59,647 nt of DNA, taken from an uncultured Erysipelotrichaceae bacterium. GTDB taxonomy: Bacteria; Bacillota_I; Bacilli_A; Erysipelotrichales; Erysipelotrichaceae. Location: NCBI GenBank assembly GCA_947385085.1, contig CANDJN010000011.1, positions 1 through 59,647 on the forward strand, in the 5' to 3' direction. Below the pieces are notes generated by a model. That model had not been told where the DNA came from. It made no database searches and saw nothing but the letters and a program-made list of their open reading frames with translations. Below are positions 17,175 to 26,007 of the stretch, one piece after another. The position numbers and the translations under genes are program-made. Position 1 is the stretch's first letter, and every line of letters begins with the position of its first letter.

Positions 17175-19502
17175 TTATTCCTTTACCAGCGCAATATCCA
17201 GCACCTGTGAGACTTTTTCCACCGGCACAAACTCAATGGAATTTTTCACCGTTTCCGGAATATCATCCATATCCTTCACATTGGCCTTAGGAATCACGAC
17301 AGTCTTAATACCGCAGCGATGCGCCGCCATTGATTTTTCTTTCAAGCCGCCAATCGGCAAAACATTGCCACGCAGCGTAACTTCACCGGTCATCGCCACT
17401 TCACTCCGCACCTTGGTGTTACTTAATGAAGAAACCAGCGCTGTCGTTAGCGTCACACCGGCACTTGGTCCATCCTTTGGCACAGCTCCCTCCGGTACAT
17501 GAATATGAATATCGTTGTTTTCAAATAGTTCCGGTTTAATCTTATATTTTGCAGCATTGGCGCGCACATAATCATAAGCAATCGTGGCGCTTTCTTTCAT
17601 CACATCACCGAGCTGTCCGGTAATGACCAGCTTGCCCTTGCCATCGAAATGAGTCACTTCAATCTGCAGCACATCGCCGCCAAACGCCGTATATGCCAAA
17701 CCGGTAACCGCACCGATCTGATCCTTTTGTTCGCGCTTGCCGTATTCAAAGATTTCATGACCCAGCCATGTGTTAACCAATTTCTTGGTCAGTTTTACCG
17801 AACGTTTCTGATCTTTTAATATTGCCAATACGCTCTTGCGGCAAATCGTTGCCAAGGTGCGCTCAAGCTGTCGTACACCGGCTTCACGCGTATAGTAGCG
17901 AATCATGTATAAAATCATGTCATCATCAATTTTCAATTGACTCGCCTTTAAGCCGTTTTCCTTGATCTGCTTTGGGATCAAATGCGCCTTCGCAATGTTA
18001 AGCTTTTCCAATTCCGTATAAGAGGATAGCTGAATGATTTCCAAACGATCCTTCAACGCGGCAGGAATATCCTCCAAATAATTCGCTGTTGCGATAAAGA
18101 GAACCTTGCTTAAATCATAGGGCTCTTCCAGATAATGATCAGAAAACAGCGCATTTTGTTCAGGATCCAAAACTTCCAGCATCGCGCTGGCAGGATCGCC
18201 TTTATAATCAGAGGCCATCTTGTCAATCTCATCAATTAAGAATACGGGATTCACCGTTCCTGCTTTCTTCATGCCCTGAATAAAGCGCCCCGGCAAGCTG
18301 CCCAAATAAGTACGGCGATGTCCGCGAATTTCGCTCTCGTCTTTCACTCCGCCCAATGAAATCTTCACAAATTTGCGATCCAAGGCACGGGCAATGGATT
18401 TTGATAAAGACGTTTTACCAACACCGGGAGGACCGACCAGACATAAGATCGGCGCTTTCAGCGAATTGGTCATTTGTTTGACTGCCAAATATTCCATGAT
18501 TCGCTCTTTGACCTTCTCCAAGCCATAGTGATCTTCATCTAAAATTCGCTGTGCTTCATTTAAATCCTCGTTATCTTTGGATTCCTGCCACCATGGCAAA
18601 GCCATAACCCAGTCGATATATGTCTTAATAACACCGGATTCACCACTGGCAGCCGGCAGCATTTCATAGCGGCTCAGTTCTTCTTTTACCTTTTCTTTGA
18701 TATTTTCCGGATAAGGATTTTCATCCAGCTTCTTGCGAATTTCATCGCTGTCTTTATCTGAATCCGGGACATCACCCAATTCCTCTTTAATCGCCCGCAT
18801 TTTCTCGCGCAGATAATATTCCTTCTGCCCTTCCTCAATGCGGTTCTTCACCTTCTCATTAATGCGGTTTTCCATTAAGGAAAGCTCTTTCTCACTTTCG
18901 ATCTCCTGTAAAATCAACAAAAGACGCTCATTGATTTCCAAGGTCTCCAACAGCTTTTGACGCTTTTCCATGGGAAACGGGAATAACTGCGATATCTGAT
19001 CGGCAAGTTGCGGTGCACTGACGCCCTTGGATAATTCATTGATCATTTCCTTTGGCATATTCTGGCTGAGCGGCTCCATGTTTTCAAACTGCTTGGCAAT
19101 TTTTCTTACCAAGGCAACCTCTTCCATCTGATCCTGTAAAATATCATCTTTCAGTTCCACATCGGCACACATGCTATGTTCATCATCCAATATTGAAATG
19201 ATCTTGGCACGCTGCAAGCCGCGGAATTTGACGCGCAGATAACCATCCATTCTGCGGATATGTTTGATAGTACATAAAGTCCCAAATTCATATAAGTCCG
19301 CAACGCCGGGATTCTCAACCGTTAAATCCTTCTGTGCTACCAAAATCACATGAGAATCACTCGTATTCTGAGCTTCTTCCACCGCATGAACCGACTTACT
19401 GCGACCCACGTCAATGATGACTTCCTGATCAGGGAAAATAATGACTCCTCTGGTACATACTACCGGGAATTGAATTTGCTTGTTTTCCATGTTATTTTCC
19501 AT
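17175..19502 (-). CDS. lon: ATP-dependent protease Lon
   Basis: A 775-residue LonA: N-terminal substrate-binding domain (1-~200), coiled coil, AAA+ module with Walker A GPPGVGKTS and Walker B FLIDEIDK, and a C-terminal protease domain with the catalytic Ser in PKDGPSAG and Lys in the region GLKEKSMAAHRCG. It degrades damaged and regulatory proteins in the cytoplasm. GGAG precedes the ATG. A terminator for tig lies in the 68-base gap upstream, so lon is expressed by read-through or from a promoter inside or near the tig end. clpX and lonB, which lie between tig and lonA in Bacillus, are absent here. Confidence 0.97.
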   Translation of the reverse strand: MENNMENKQIQFPVVCTRGVIIFPDQEVIIDVGRSKSVHAVEEAQNTSDSHVILVAQKDLTVENPGVADLYEFGTLCTIKHIRRMDGYLRVKFRGLQRAKIISILDDEHSMCADVELKDDILQDQMEEVALVRKIAKQFENMEPLSQNMPKEMINELSKGVSAPQLADQISQLFPFPMEKRQKLLETLEINERLLLILQEIESEKELSLMENRINEKVKNRIEEGQKEYYLREKMRAIKEELGDVPDSDKDSDEIRKKLDENPYPENIKEKVKEELSRYEMLPAASGESGVIKTYIDWVMALPWWQESKDNEDLNEAQRILDEDHYGLEKVKERIMEYLAVKQMTNSLKAPILCLVGPPGVGKTSLSKSIARALDRKFVKISLGGVKDESEIRGHRRTYLGSLPGRFIQGMKKAGTVNPVFLIDEIDKMASDYKGDPASAMLEVLDPEQNALFSDHYLEEPYDLSKVLFIATANYLEDIPAALKDRLEIIQLSSYTELEKLNIAKAHLIPKQIKENGLKASQLKIDDDMILYMIRYYTREAGVRQLERTLATICRKSVLAILKDQKRSVKLTKKLVNTWLGHEIFEYGKREQKDQIGAVTGLAYTAFGGDVLQIEVTHFDGKGKLVITGQLGDVMKESATIAYDYVRANAAKYKIKPELFENNDIHIHVPEGAVPKDGPSAGVTLTTALVSSLSNTKVRSEVAMTGEVTLRGNVLPIGGLKEKSMAAHRCGIKTVVIPKANVKDMDDIPETVKNSIEFVPVEKVSQVLDIALVKE

Positions 19503-19530
19503 ACGTTAAGCTCCTTTCCATATAAAGGTT

Positions 19531-19560
19531 AAAAAAGACGCACCCAAAAGCGTCTTTCTT
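19531..19560 (-). terminator. Terminator between tig and lon
   Basis: AAAGACGC (19534-19541) and GCGTCTTT (19550-19557) form an 8-bp perfect stem; on the minus strand TTT follows. It leaves only ~30 bases before the lon start. Confidence 0.8.
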
Positions 19561-19570
19561 TTCACTTGCT

Positions 19571-20851
19571 TTACTTAGCAGCTGTTTCTTTGATCAGCTC
19601 CAATGCTTTACGCATCCGCAAGTCATAAGATACTGCATCCTTTGAGATGAGTTGTTTTACTTGCTCCGCTTCCATACTGTAAGCCTTGGCAATGCTTTCC
19701 AATTCATTGTCGATTTCTTCATCACTGACTTCCAGATTTTCTGCTTTTGCGATTGCTTCCAGTACAAGACGTGCAGCTATTTTATTTTTCGCATCCACGG
19801 CGAATTGCTCGCGCATGGAATCCATCGTCATATTTGTCAGTTTCATGTAAGCATCCAAAGAATAACCCTGCGATTTTAATCGATTGGCAAAGTCATCGAC
19901 CATACTGTCACATTCTTCATCAATCATTACCTGTGGAATATCCATTTCCGCATTGCCGACTACTTCGGTTAACAGATCGTTAGTGAAGGCTTCCTCTGCC
20001 TGTTTTTCCTTTTGTTCGCTTAAATTCTTCATTGCGTATTCTTTAAATGCCGCAACGCTTTCCACTCCGTCGATTTTTTGATCCTTTACCATTTCATCGG
20101 TAAATTCCGGCAGCTGCTTGTATTTAATTTCATGAACAGTAACTTTAAAGGTCGCATCCTGTCCAGCCAAATCAGCCGCTTGATATTCTTTGGGGAACGT
20201 TACCTGAATTTCCTTGGTCTCATCCTTTTTCATACCGATCAGTTGTTCTTCAAAGCCGGGGATAAATGCACCGGAACCGATTTCCAAAGGATAATCCGTA
20301 CCGGCACCGCCCTCAAAGGCAATGCCATCCTTAAACCCTTCAAAATCAATCACGGCGGTATCACCGTTTTCAACTGCTTCTTCATCCTCACGAATGATGA
20401 AATCTGCATTGCGTTCCTGAATGTGCTTAATTTGTTCATTCACTTCTTCATCGCTAACGGTCGCTGCTGCTTTTTTAATGTTCAGGTTGCGGTACTCACC
20501 CAGTTTTACCTCCGGTTCTACCGATACTACATATTTCAGTGTCACCGTTTCTTCATCCATGCTTTCAATATCCAAAGACGGGCGACCGACAATCTTTAAA
20601 TCGTGCTCTTTTACCGCATCCATCAAAGCTGATCCGGCAATTTCATCAATCGCATCATACATCACACTCTGCGGATTGACGCTGCGCTTCAAAACATTTG
20701 CGGGCACCTTACCCTTGCGAAATCCCGGTAGCTGAACATTTTGTGCCAGCTTATTAAATGCCTTCTTTTGGGCATTTTTCCAAGTCTCTCCGGATATTGT
20801 TGTTGTAATTTCTCCCGTGCTATGTTCTTTCAATTCCCATGTTGAACTCAT
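19571..20851 (-). CDS. tig: Trigger factor
   Basis: A 426-residue ribosome-bound chaperone and peptidyl-prolyl isomerase. The ribosome-binding domain includes LPGFRKGKVPANVL (the GFRxGKxP signature). The FKBP-like domain begins near DTAVIDFEGFKDG, and the C-terminal helical chaperone domain follows. The start has AGGAGG upstream. It follows the DUF3196 gene with a 53-base gap and precedes lon as in Bacillus. Confidence 0.97.
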   Translation of the reverse strand: MSSTWELKEHSTGEITTTISGETWKNAQKKAFNKLAQNVQLPGFRKGKVPANVLKRSVNPQSVMYDAIDEIAGSALMDAVKEHDLKIVGRPSLDIESMDEETVTLKYVVSVEPEVKLGEYRNLNIKKAAATVSDEEVNEQIKHIQERNADFIIREDEEAVENGDTAVIDFEGFKDGIAFEGGAGTDYPLEIGSGAFIPGFEEQLIGMKKDETKEIQVTFPKEYQAADLAGQDATFKVTVHEIKYKQLPEFTDEMVKDQKIDGVESVAAFKEYAMKNLSEQKEKQAEEAFTNDLLTEVVGNAEMDIPQVMIDEECDSMVDDFANRLKSQGYSLDAYMKLTNMTMDSMREQFAVDAKNKIAARLVLEAIAKAENLEVSDEEIDNELESIAKAYSMEAEQVKQLISKDAVSYDLRMRKALELIKETAAK

Positions 20852-20904
20852 ATGTTCCTACCTCCTAAATTGTTTCTCTCTTTTATCATAAACATGATGC
20901 TGCT

Positions 20905-21630
20905 TCATATACCATGCTTATTTAATAATAATGCAAAACCGTTCTCTTGAGTCAGCTGTTTTTCAACCAAAAACGCATCGAAATCCACTTTGCTTCCTTC
21001 GGCGCATTTCACATAATAAACGATGCTCAAGGCCAATGGTATACCTTCATCTGCAGCAATGTTAAAGGGAAGGTGCAAATAGCATTCTTGGATCAAGCAG
21101 TTCAAGCACATTTTTAAAAATGTCGGATCATCACTTTCAAACCAGTCGTACAATGCTTCCGCTGCAATTCTTGCACCTTCTGCCTGCATCACTGGTTCGA
21201 TGTAGCATGGCAGAAATGTAATTTCCATACCATCAATCATTGTGTGCATAGCTTCCGCAACATTCTGTTCCATCATCGCATTAATTAATAATGAACGAAC
21301 CAAGTCATTGGGATCATCGTTTAAGTAATGCTCGACCTCATCCAGATGTTGGCGCAAATTGCTATTTTTTAATAGTTCCACTGCCATAAACTGCTCATCC
21401 AGACTACCGGTTAACAGCGTTTCTATGTCTTCTTCCTCATATCGCCTTGATGCAATCTGACGTAATTCACTGCGACATTCATCATGCAAAGCCACTAGAA
21501 TCGGTTCAATATCTTTGGGAATATAGGCAACCGCCAATTCATCCTCCAGCAGATGAAGCGCTACTTGATAGTTTTTCTCTGCCATATGATTGCGGATTTT
21601 ATTCAGGATTTCCTCATAATAGTTTTCCAT
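20905..21630 (-). CDS. DUF3196-type helical-repeat protein
   Basis: A 241-residue acidic, all-helical protein starting MENYYEEILNKIRNHMAEKNY, with HEAT/TPR-like alternation and no membrane segment. It resembles the DUF3196 family known from Mollicutes and Erysipelotrichia; its function is not known. The ATG at 21630 has AAAGGA upstream, and a TTGCGC/TATATT promoter (21661-21689) lies inside the longer reading, which supports the shorter start. It sits where Bacillus has the TPR protein YsoA next to tig; whether the two are related is a guess. Confidence 0.75.
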   Translation of the reverse strand: MENYYEEILNKIRNHMAEKNYQVALHLLEDELAVAYIPKDIEPILVALHDECRSELRQIASRRYEEEDIETLLTGSLDEQFMAVELLKNSNLRQHLDEVEHYLNDDPNDLVRSLLINAMMEQNVAEAMHTMIDGMEITFLPCYIEPVMQAEGARIAAEALYDWFESDDPTFLKMCLNCLIQECYLHLPFNIAADEGIPLALSIVYYVKCAEGSKVDFDAFLVEKQLTQENGFALLLNKHGI

Positions 21631-21660
21631 TTGGCTGTCCTTTCTTACCCAAACGCTAAT

Positions 21661-21689
21661 AATATAGCATAAAACGCAAGGTAGCGCAA
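21661..21689 (-). promoter_or_regulatory. Promoter of the DUF3196-tig unit
   Basis: TTGCGC (21684-21689) and TATATT (21661-21666), spacer 17 bp, on the minus strand, 30 bases before the chosen start codon. Confidence 0.6.
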
Positions 21690-21969
21690 TCAAAACACGT
21701 TGATTTCCATCGTTTTCCCCGCATATGAGAGCAATTCAATACATTTTACTGTTGCTCATTATCCATCACGAATCTTTTCATAACCCCCCCTATATATGCT
21801 TTATGTTACGATACTTCTATTAATCAAATTTTAATGGTTTCAATAAAATTTCGGTATATTTTCGTTATTCCCCCTTGCTTCATGAGGAGCAGATTATACT
21901 ATCTTTTCATGCAATCAATGATCATTTAATTCAATATTTATTAAGTTTTAAAGATTAGATATCATAATT
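21690..21969. other. Gene-free AT-rich spacer
   Basis: Between the DUF3196 promoter and the tRNA terminator. It holds two G-rich runs on the minus strand (complement of 21784-21790 and 21870-21875) but no convincing gene. Confidence 0.5.
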
Positions 21970-22006
21970 AAAAAAAGCTTTCCGACCACTTTCAGAAAGC
22001 CTTTTT
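21970..22006 (-). terminator. Terminator of the tRNA-Arg transcript
   Basis: GCTTTC/GAAAGC stem (arms 21977-21982 and 21995-22000), followed on the minus strand by a run of seven T. Confidence 0.8.
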
Positions 22007-22014
22007 ATGTAAAT

Positions 22015-22091
22015 TGGCGTCCACGGAGGGATTCGAACCCCCGACCGTGCGCTTAGAAGGCGCATGCTCTATCCAACTGAGCTACGTAGAC
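22015..22091 (-). tRNA. tRNA-Arg (anticodon UCU)
   Basis: A complete cloverleaf on the minus strand: acceptor GTCTACG with CGTGGAC, D-arm GCTCAGTTGGATAGAGC, anticodon stem TGCGC/GCGCA enclosing loop CTTCTAA (anticodon TCT), and T-arm with GGTTCGAATCC. The CCA end is encoded (22015-22017). A terminator follows at once. Confidence 0.96.
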
Positions 22092-22141
22092 AACTGACTG
22101 AAATATCATAGCAAATTCTTTTTCTAATTGCAAGAACGGAA

Positions 22142-23092
22142 TCAAAAATTGTTATTGCCGGGATGAAAATTCCCATAGTCGTCAAAGTAGCCTTCGCTTC
22201 TCGTTGGTTTGCCAGCAGGCTGAGGATAATTCAATATATTCCCTGCCATCGGATCTTGTCCGATCATCGGTGGCATCATAGGATTGGCTTGGGGCAGTAC
22301 CAGTGGTTGCTGGGATGGTGTTGCCGGCAATAGCGGACTCACCACTGTATTTTCATTGATGTTAGCCCCTTGTGTCATATCGTTTTGATATGCGCCCATA
22401 TTGTAGGCATTGGCATTATATGCATATGGATTCGCATAATTCACCGGTTGCATCGGGGTCAACGGCGCATAAGGATCTTGGAGCGGATTGTACATCTGTT
22501 GCGGCACCAACGGCTGCTGGTTTTGCTGGTAGAAATAATCCTGTGCCCCGTAATAATTCTGATTCTGCTGATAATAATGCATTTGATTTTGTCCCTGATC
22601 GGTAGGCTGGCGAAAATAATTAGCGGAGTTTTTCTTCATGCGTTCTGCGTAGTTACTGCCACTGCTTCGCTTCACCTTTGGGCGGGGATGTGTAGCTAAA
22701 TAAATGCGTTCCTCCTCTTGTTCCTTCAGCCATTGCTTTCGCTTATAACAGAAAGCACAGCCGATAATCGCCAATAACAGTGATGGGATACAAAGTATCG
22801 CATACTGATAGAAATCATTCCCTGCCAGCACTATCGCCGTTACATAGGAGACGATAGCTAATATAGAAATGACAAAAACATTGCTAAAAAAAGCAATAAT
22901 CGTCAATATGGTCGCAATTGCCATAGCCACTAAATGAGGAATCAGCTCTTTTGCTACGGTTTGTAATATAAAAAGCTCCTGCTGCGATTGATTCTCATGC
23001 ATTACCGTATACAAATACCACGCAACCAACAATAGATAAGCAATGCTGATCACGGCATTCATTCCCAAAGCGATACTATGCTTTTGTCTCAT
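22142..23092 (-). CDS. Membrane protein with Gln/Asn/Tyr-rich cytoplasmic tail
   Basis: A 316-residue protein I do not recognise. Four hydrophobic segments fill residues ~8-115. A basic stretch (KRKQWLKEQEEE, HPRPKVKRSSG) follows, then about 150 residues of low-complexity sequence rich in Gln, Asn, Tyr and Pro (MHYYQQNQNYYGAQDYFYQQ and similar), ending in YFDDYGNFHPGNNNF. Such tails are disordered and may mediate protein contacts. It follows the phosphodiesterase gene by 14 bases, so the two are probably co-transcribed. GGAG lies eight bases before the ATG. Confidence 0.8.
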   Translation of the reverse strand: MRQKHSIALGMNAVISIAYLLLVAWYLYTVMHENQSQQELFILQTVAKELIPHLVAMAIATILTIIAFFSNVFVISILAIVSYVTAIVLAGNDFYQYAILCIPSLLLAIIGCAFCYKRKQWLKEQEEERIYLATHPRPKVKRSSGSNYAERMKKNSANYFRQPTDQGQNQMHYYQQNQNYYGAQDYFYQQNQQPLVPQQMYNPLQDPYAPLTPMQPVNYANPYAYNANAYNMGAYQNDMTQGANINENTVVSPLLPATPSQQPLVLPQANPMMPPMIGQDPMAGNILNYPQPAGKPTRSEGYFDDYGNFHPGNNNF

Positions 23093-23106
23093 GATCGCTG
23101 CTCCGC

Positions 23107-23571
23107 TTAATCGAGAAATTTAATTTGTGCATGAACCTGTTCTTCCTCAATCGTTAAGACCGCATAAGAAGGACCGCGCCCATCGCGCGAGCGCCATAAT
23201 GAACCGGGGTTCAGCAGCAACACCCCATCCATATGATCCATCGCCGCAATGTGTGAATGCCCGTAACAGAATATATCACACTGCTCCTTCTTCGCATACA
23301 TCATCATGCGCTGAAGTCGATTTATATAAGGAAACTGATTTCCATGCATTGCTAAAATGCGATGCGACAATGCCGGAATTTTTATTTTTTCCGGATAATC
23401 ACTGAAAAAATCATTATTTCCCTGTACCGTCCGATACATCGGATATTCACTTTCCATACATTCAATATCGCCACAATGGATATAGCAGTCAGCGTCCGGT
23501 TCTAGTTCCAGCACTTGATCAAGCCGTTCATTAAAACCATGAGAATCACTCACTACAACGATTTTCATCAT
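23107..23571 (-). CDS. YfcE/YsnB-type metallophosphoesterase
   Basis: A 154-residue calcineurin-like phosphoesterase of the MJ0936/YfcE family. All metal-binding blocks are present: DSHG (8-11), HCGD, GNND, MHGNQ and GHSH. Family members cleave phosphodiesters with Mn or Ni; the in-vivo substrate is unknown. GAGGTG precedes the ATG. It follows gerM as ysnB does in Bacillus, but rph and ysnA, which lie between them there, are missing. Confidence 0.92.
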   Translation of the reverse strand: MMKIVVVSDSHGFNERLDQVLELEPDADCYIHCGDIECMESEYPMYRTVQGNNDFFSDYPEKIKIPALSHRILAMHGNQFPYINRLQRMMMYAKKEQCDIFCYGHSHIAAMDHMDGVLLLNPGSLWRSRDGRGPSYAVLTIEEEQVHAQIKFLD

Positions 23572-23630
23572 GACATCACCTCGCTGCTACTATTTTAACA
23601 TAAATTCATGTCATGAGAAACCAAGAAAGG

Positions 23631-24608
23631 TTAAAAAGGAACCGGATTATAGTGCAAAGCGGACACGGATACCGCTTCTTCATTCGATCCATGCAGCGAA
23701 ACGACATTATCTTCGACATAAACCTTCACTTCATCGACATCAAAATTACCCGCAAGTGATAAAATTAATGCTTCATAGGCTTCCTGCTTCGCGCAACGAT
23801 CACTATCCAACAGTGCATTGTTCATATTGACAATCAATGTTTGTTCCTCCTGACGCGGCAATTCCATCGTATCGATTTGATCCTGATATAACGGTGATTG
23901 CAAGTTGCTGGTTACGGATACATCCTTGAGTACTTCCTTTACCACCGTCTCCATATCCTGATCATCACCGTCAATGCGTTTACTTTTGGGCACAAAATAT
24001 AGCTCGCCGTTGATGTCTTTGACATAATAAACAAGAATCGTATTACTATCACTTAACGACGCACTGGCGGATTCAAAGTGATTGATGCCCAATTCACGAC
24101 TCAATGGGTCCGGAATAGGAGTTTGATCTAGCGGCATTTTCGTCAATAATTCTTCCCCCATAAAAAGCTTTACCGTCTTGATCTCAGGGAATTGGGTAAT
24201 ACCCCATGTTATAGCTTCCAGCACTTGTAATTCCTGTGATTTCTCATATGTTGCGAACTGCTCGTTAAAATACAAAGAAGCCGTTTCTCCTTCAATCTTA
24301 ACATTGCTGACCTCGGTTCCCTTGCCCAATACGCCGCTGAAATCGCCTTTGACTTGATCTGCACACATTGCCTTGATCATCATCTTGATCTTGTCCTCTG
24401 TCGTTTTTCCCGTTTCAATCTTTTTATCCATTGGTATTAATGTATTATCTTGATCCAGAACATAAATTTGTAAGATGTCCTGTTGTGAATCCTCCATAAC
24501 GGTGATACTTTCTGTTTCCTTTTGATCGGGAAAGAAATGGATGCTGAAATAAGAAAAAACCGCAACCGCTCCAAATAATAAAGCAGCTTGTTTTCGATAT
24601 GCTTTCAT
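23631..24608 (-). CDS. gerM: Spore germination protein GerM (two GerMN domains)
   Basis: A 325-residue protein with an N-terminal membrane anchor (LLFGAVAVFSYFSIHFF) and two similar GerMN domains (about 45-165 and 190-320). The first is seen in TTEDKIKMMIKAM..SNVKIEGETASLYFNEQF, the second in METVVKEVLKDV..TLIVNMNNALLD. In Bacillus GerM is needed for sporulation and germination, probably in forming the forespore wall or secretion channel. The ATG at 24608 has AGAGGTG upstream; longer readings are not needed. A terminator lies between murD2 and this gene, so it has its own promoter in 24609-24694. Confidence 0.9.
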   Translation of the reverse strand: MKAYRKQAALLFGAVAVFSYFSIHFFPDQKETESITVMEDSQQDILQIYVLDQDNTLIPMDKKIETGKTTEDKIKMMIKAMCADQVKGDFSGVLGKGTEVSNVKIEGETASLYFNEQFATYEKSQELQVLEAITWGITQFPEIKTVKLFMGEELLTKMPLDQTPIPDPLSRELGINHFESASASLSDSNTILVYYVKDINGELYFVPKSKRIDGDDQDMETVVKEVLKDVSVTSNLQSPLYQDQIDTMELPRQEEQTLIVNMNNALLDSDRCAKQEAYEALILSLAGNFDVDEVKVYVEDNVVSLHGSNEEAVSVSALHYNPVPF

Positions 24609-24689
24609 TGATGTCACCTCTATCAAAATTGTATGTGATGACCATAGAAAAAAGAACACAATGCCGATTTCTCCATTGGCAAGATTCAA

Positions 24690-24716
24690 AAAAAGAAACC
24701 GCTGTTACGATTTCCT
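24690..24716 (-). terminator. Terminator of the murL-murD2 unit
   Basis: On the minus strand GAAATCG (complement 24708-24714) pairs with CGGTTTC (24695-24701), then seven T. It starts just after the murD2 stop. Confidence 0.7.
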
Positions 24717-24717
24717 T

Positions 24718-26007
24718 TTATGATTCACGAATATAGGCTTGAAAACAATCGCCGCGTTCTTCAAAGTTTTTAAAGAAGCCATAGCTTGCGGCAGCCGGTG
24801 ATAACAACACAATCCCCTCTACTGCGCTGACATGCTTTGCGATGTTCACTGCCTCACACAAATCCGCTGCCATGGTAAAGGGTATTTCAAGTTGCTGTGC
24901 CAATACATTTCCACTATCATACATAAGCACAACATGATCAATCGGATGCTCATTTAAGTAATGCACCAACGGTGTGTAGTCAATACCCCGATCCATGCCG
25001 CCCAATAGCAACGTATTTGTTTGCGGCAAGCTTTGTAATGCCTGTATGGTGGTTTCACATATGGTGGATATAGAGTCATCATACCAATGCAAATGATGAA
25101 AATATCCTACATATTGAAGCCGATGAGGCAGTGGCTGAAAGGTTGTTAACGCCGCAAGACTGTTAGCATAATCGATACCCAGCTGTTTTGCCAAATACAA
25201 ATCGATCGCGATATCGTAAAGATTATGCTTGCCTAACAAGGTGGTTTGCCATGGCTTGAGTTCTATTTCATCCTGCAAAATCCGCACATATTCACTTTTT
25301 ACATAAATATCGGCGCTTTCATCACTCATGGATGCAGTAATCTGCGTTGCCTTCATATCGACATTGACCAAGGATTTCTCACAGATTAAATAATCTTGTG
25401 CCCTTTGTTTGCGCCAAATATTTTCCTTTGCCCTTTGATAGCTTTTAAAGCTGCCGTAATGATCCAAGTGCTCTTCATACAAATTTAAGAACACCGCCCA
25501 ATGTGGCGCATGACGAATATATTCCAGCTGATGACATGAGCATTCATAAACGATGAGCGTTTCCTCATCAATCACATCAAGCTGATCAAAAGCAGGCTTG
25601 CCGATATTCCCTAACAAGACGCAATTTCGCTGTTGTTTTAAAATGTGATATAACAATGAGCATGTCGTACTTTTGCCCTTGGTTCCGGTAATTCCGATTG
25701 TTTGATGACCATAGTATTTCAAAAACAAATTGCTTTGTGAATTCAGTTTTTGCAGATCAATTGCCTCCTGCATCACAATACCAGGACTTTTCATGATCAC
25801 ATCATAATCATTCAGTTTCTGATAGTCTTCACCGATGATTACTTGTACATGATCCAAGCCTTCCTCATCAATCGGATGCAAATCCGCAATCGTCAACGGC
25901 TGATCCGGTAAATAGCGGCGCAAGTAGCGATAGGTCGAACGGCCTTCCCGACCAAATCCTAATATGGCAACGCGACGTCCTTTTAATTCTTCGATGATTG
26001 GTGGCAT
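24718..26007 (-). CDS. murD2: MurD-family ligase, probable MurD2 (UDP-MurNAc-L-Ala--L-Glu ligase)
   Basis: A 429-residue Mur ligase. N-terminal Rossmann-like domain VAILGFGREGRSTYRYL, ATP-binding GITGTKGKSTTCSLL, and ECSCHQLEY, LNLYEEHLDHYGS and the C-terminal LLGGMDRGIDY and LLSPAAASYGFF all fit MurD. Standard MurD adds D-Glu to UDP-MurNAc-L-Ala. MurD2 (known from Xanthomonas) adds L-Glu, which the partner MurL then epimerises. The gene overlaps murL by 25 bases and has GAAGGAA before its ATG. The partner gene is the reason to call MurD2; from the sequence alone ordinary MurD cannot be excluded. Confidence 0.8.
   Translation of the reverse strand: MPPIIEELKGRRVAILGFGREGRSTYRYLRRYLPDQPLTIADLHPIDEEGLDHVQVIIGEDYQKLNDYDVIMKSPGIVMQEAIDLQKLNSQSNLFLKYYGHQTIGITGTKGKSTTCSLLYHILKQQRNCVLLGNIGKPAFDQLDVIDEETLIVYECSCHQLEYIRHAPHWAVFLNLYEEHLDHYGSFKSYQRAKENIWRKQRAQDYLICEKSLVNVDMKATQITASMSDESADIYVKSEYVRILQDEIELKPWQTTLLGKHNLYDIAIDLYLAKQLGIDYANSLAALTTFQPLPHRLQYVGYFHHLHWYDDSISTICETTIQALQSLPQTNTLLLGGMDRGIDYTPLVHYLNEHPIDHVVLMYDSGNVLAQQLEIPFTMAADLCEAVNIAKHVSAVEGIVLLSPAAASYGFFKNFEERGDCFQAYIRES

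Noticed and set aside
21746..21781. 11-codon frame behind a run of seven G
   Set aside because: Spacing of the G-run to the ATG is only two bases and the peptide has no recognisable leader character.
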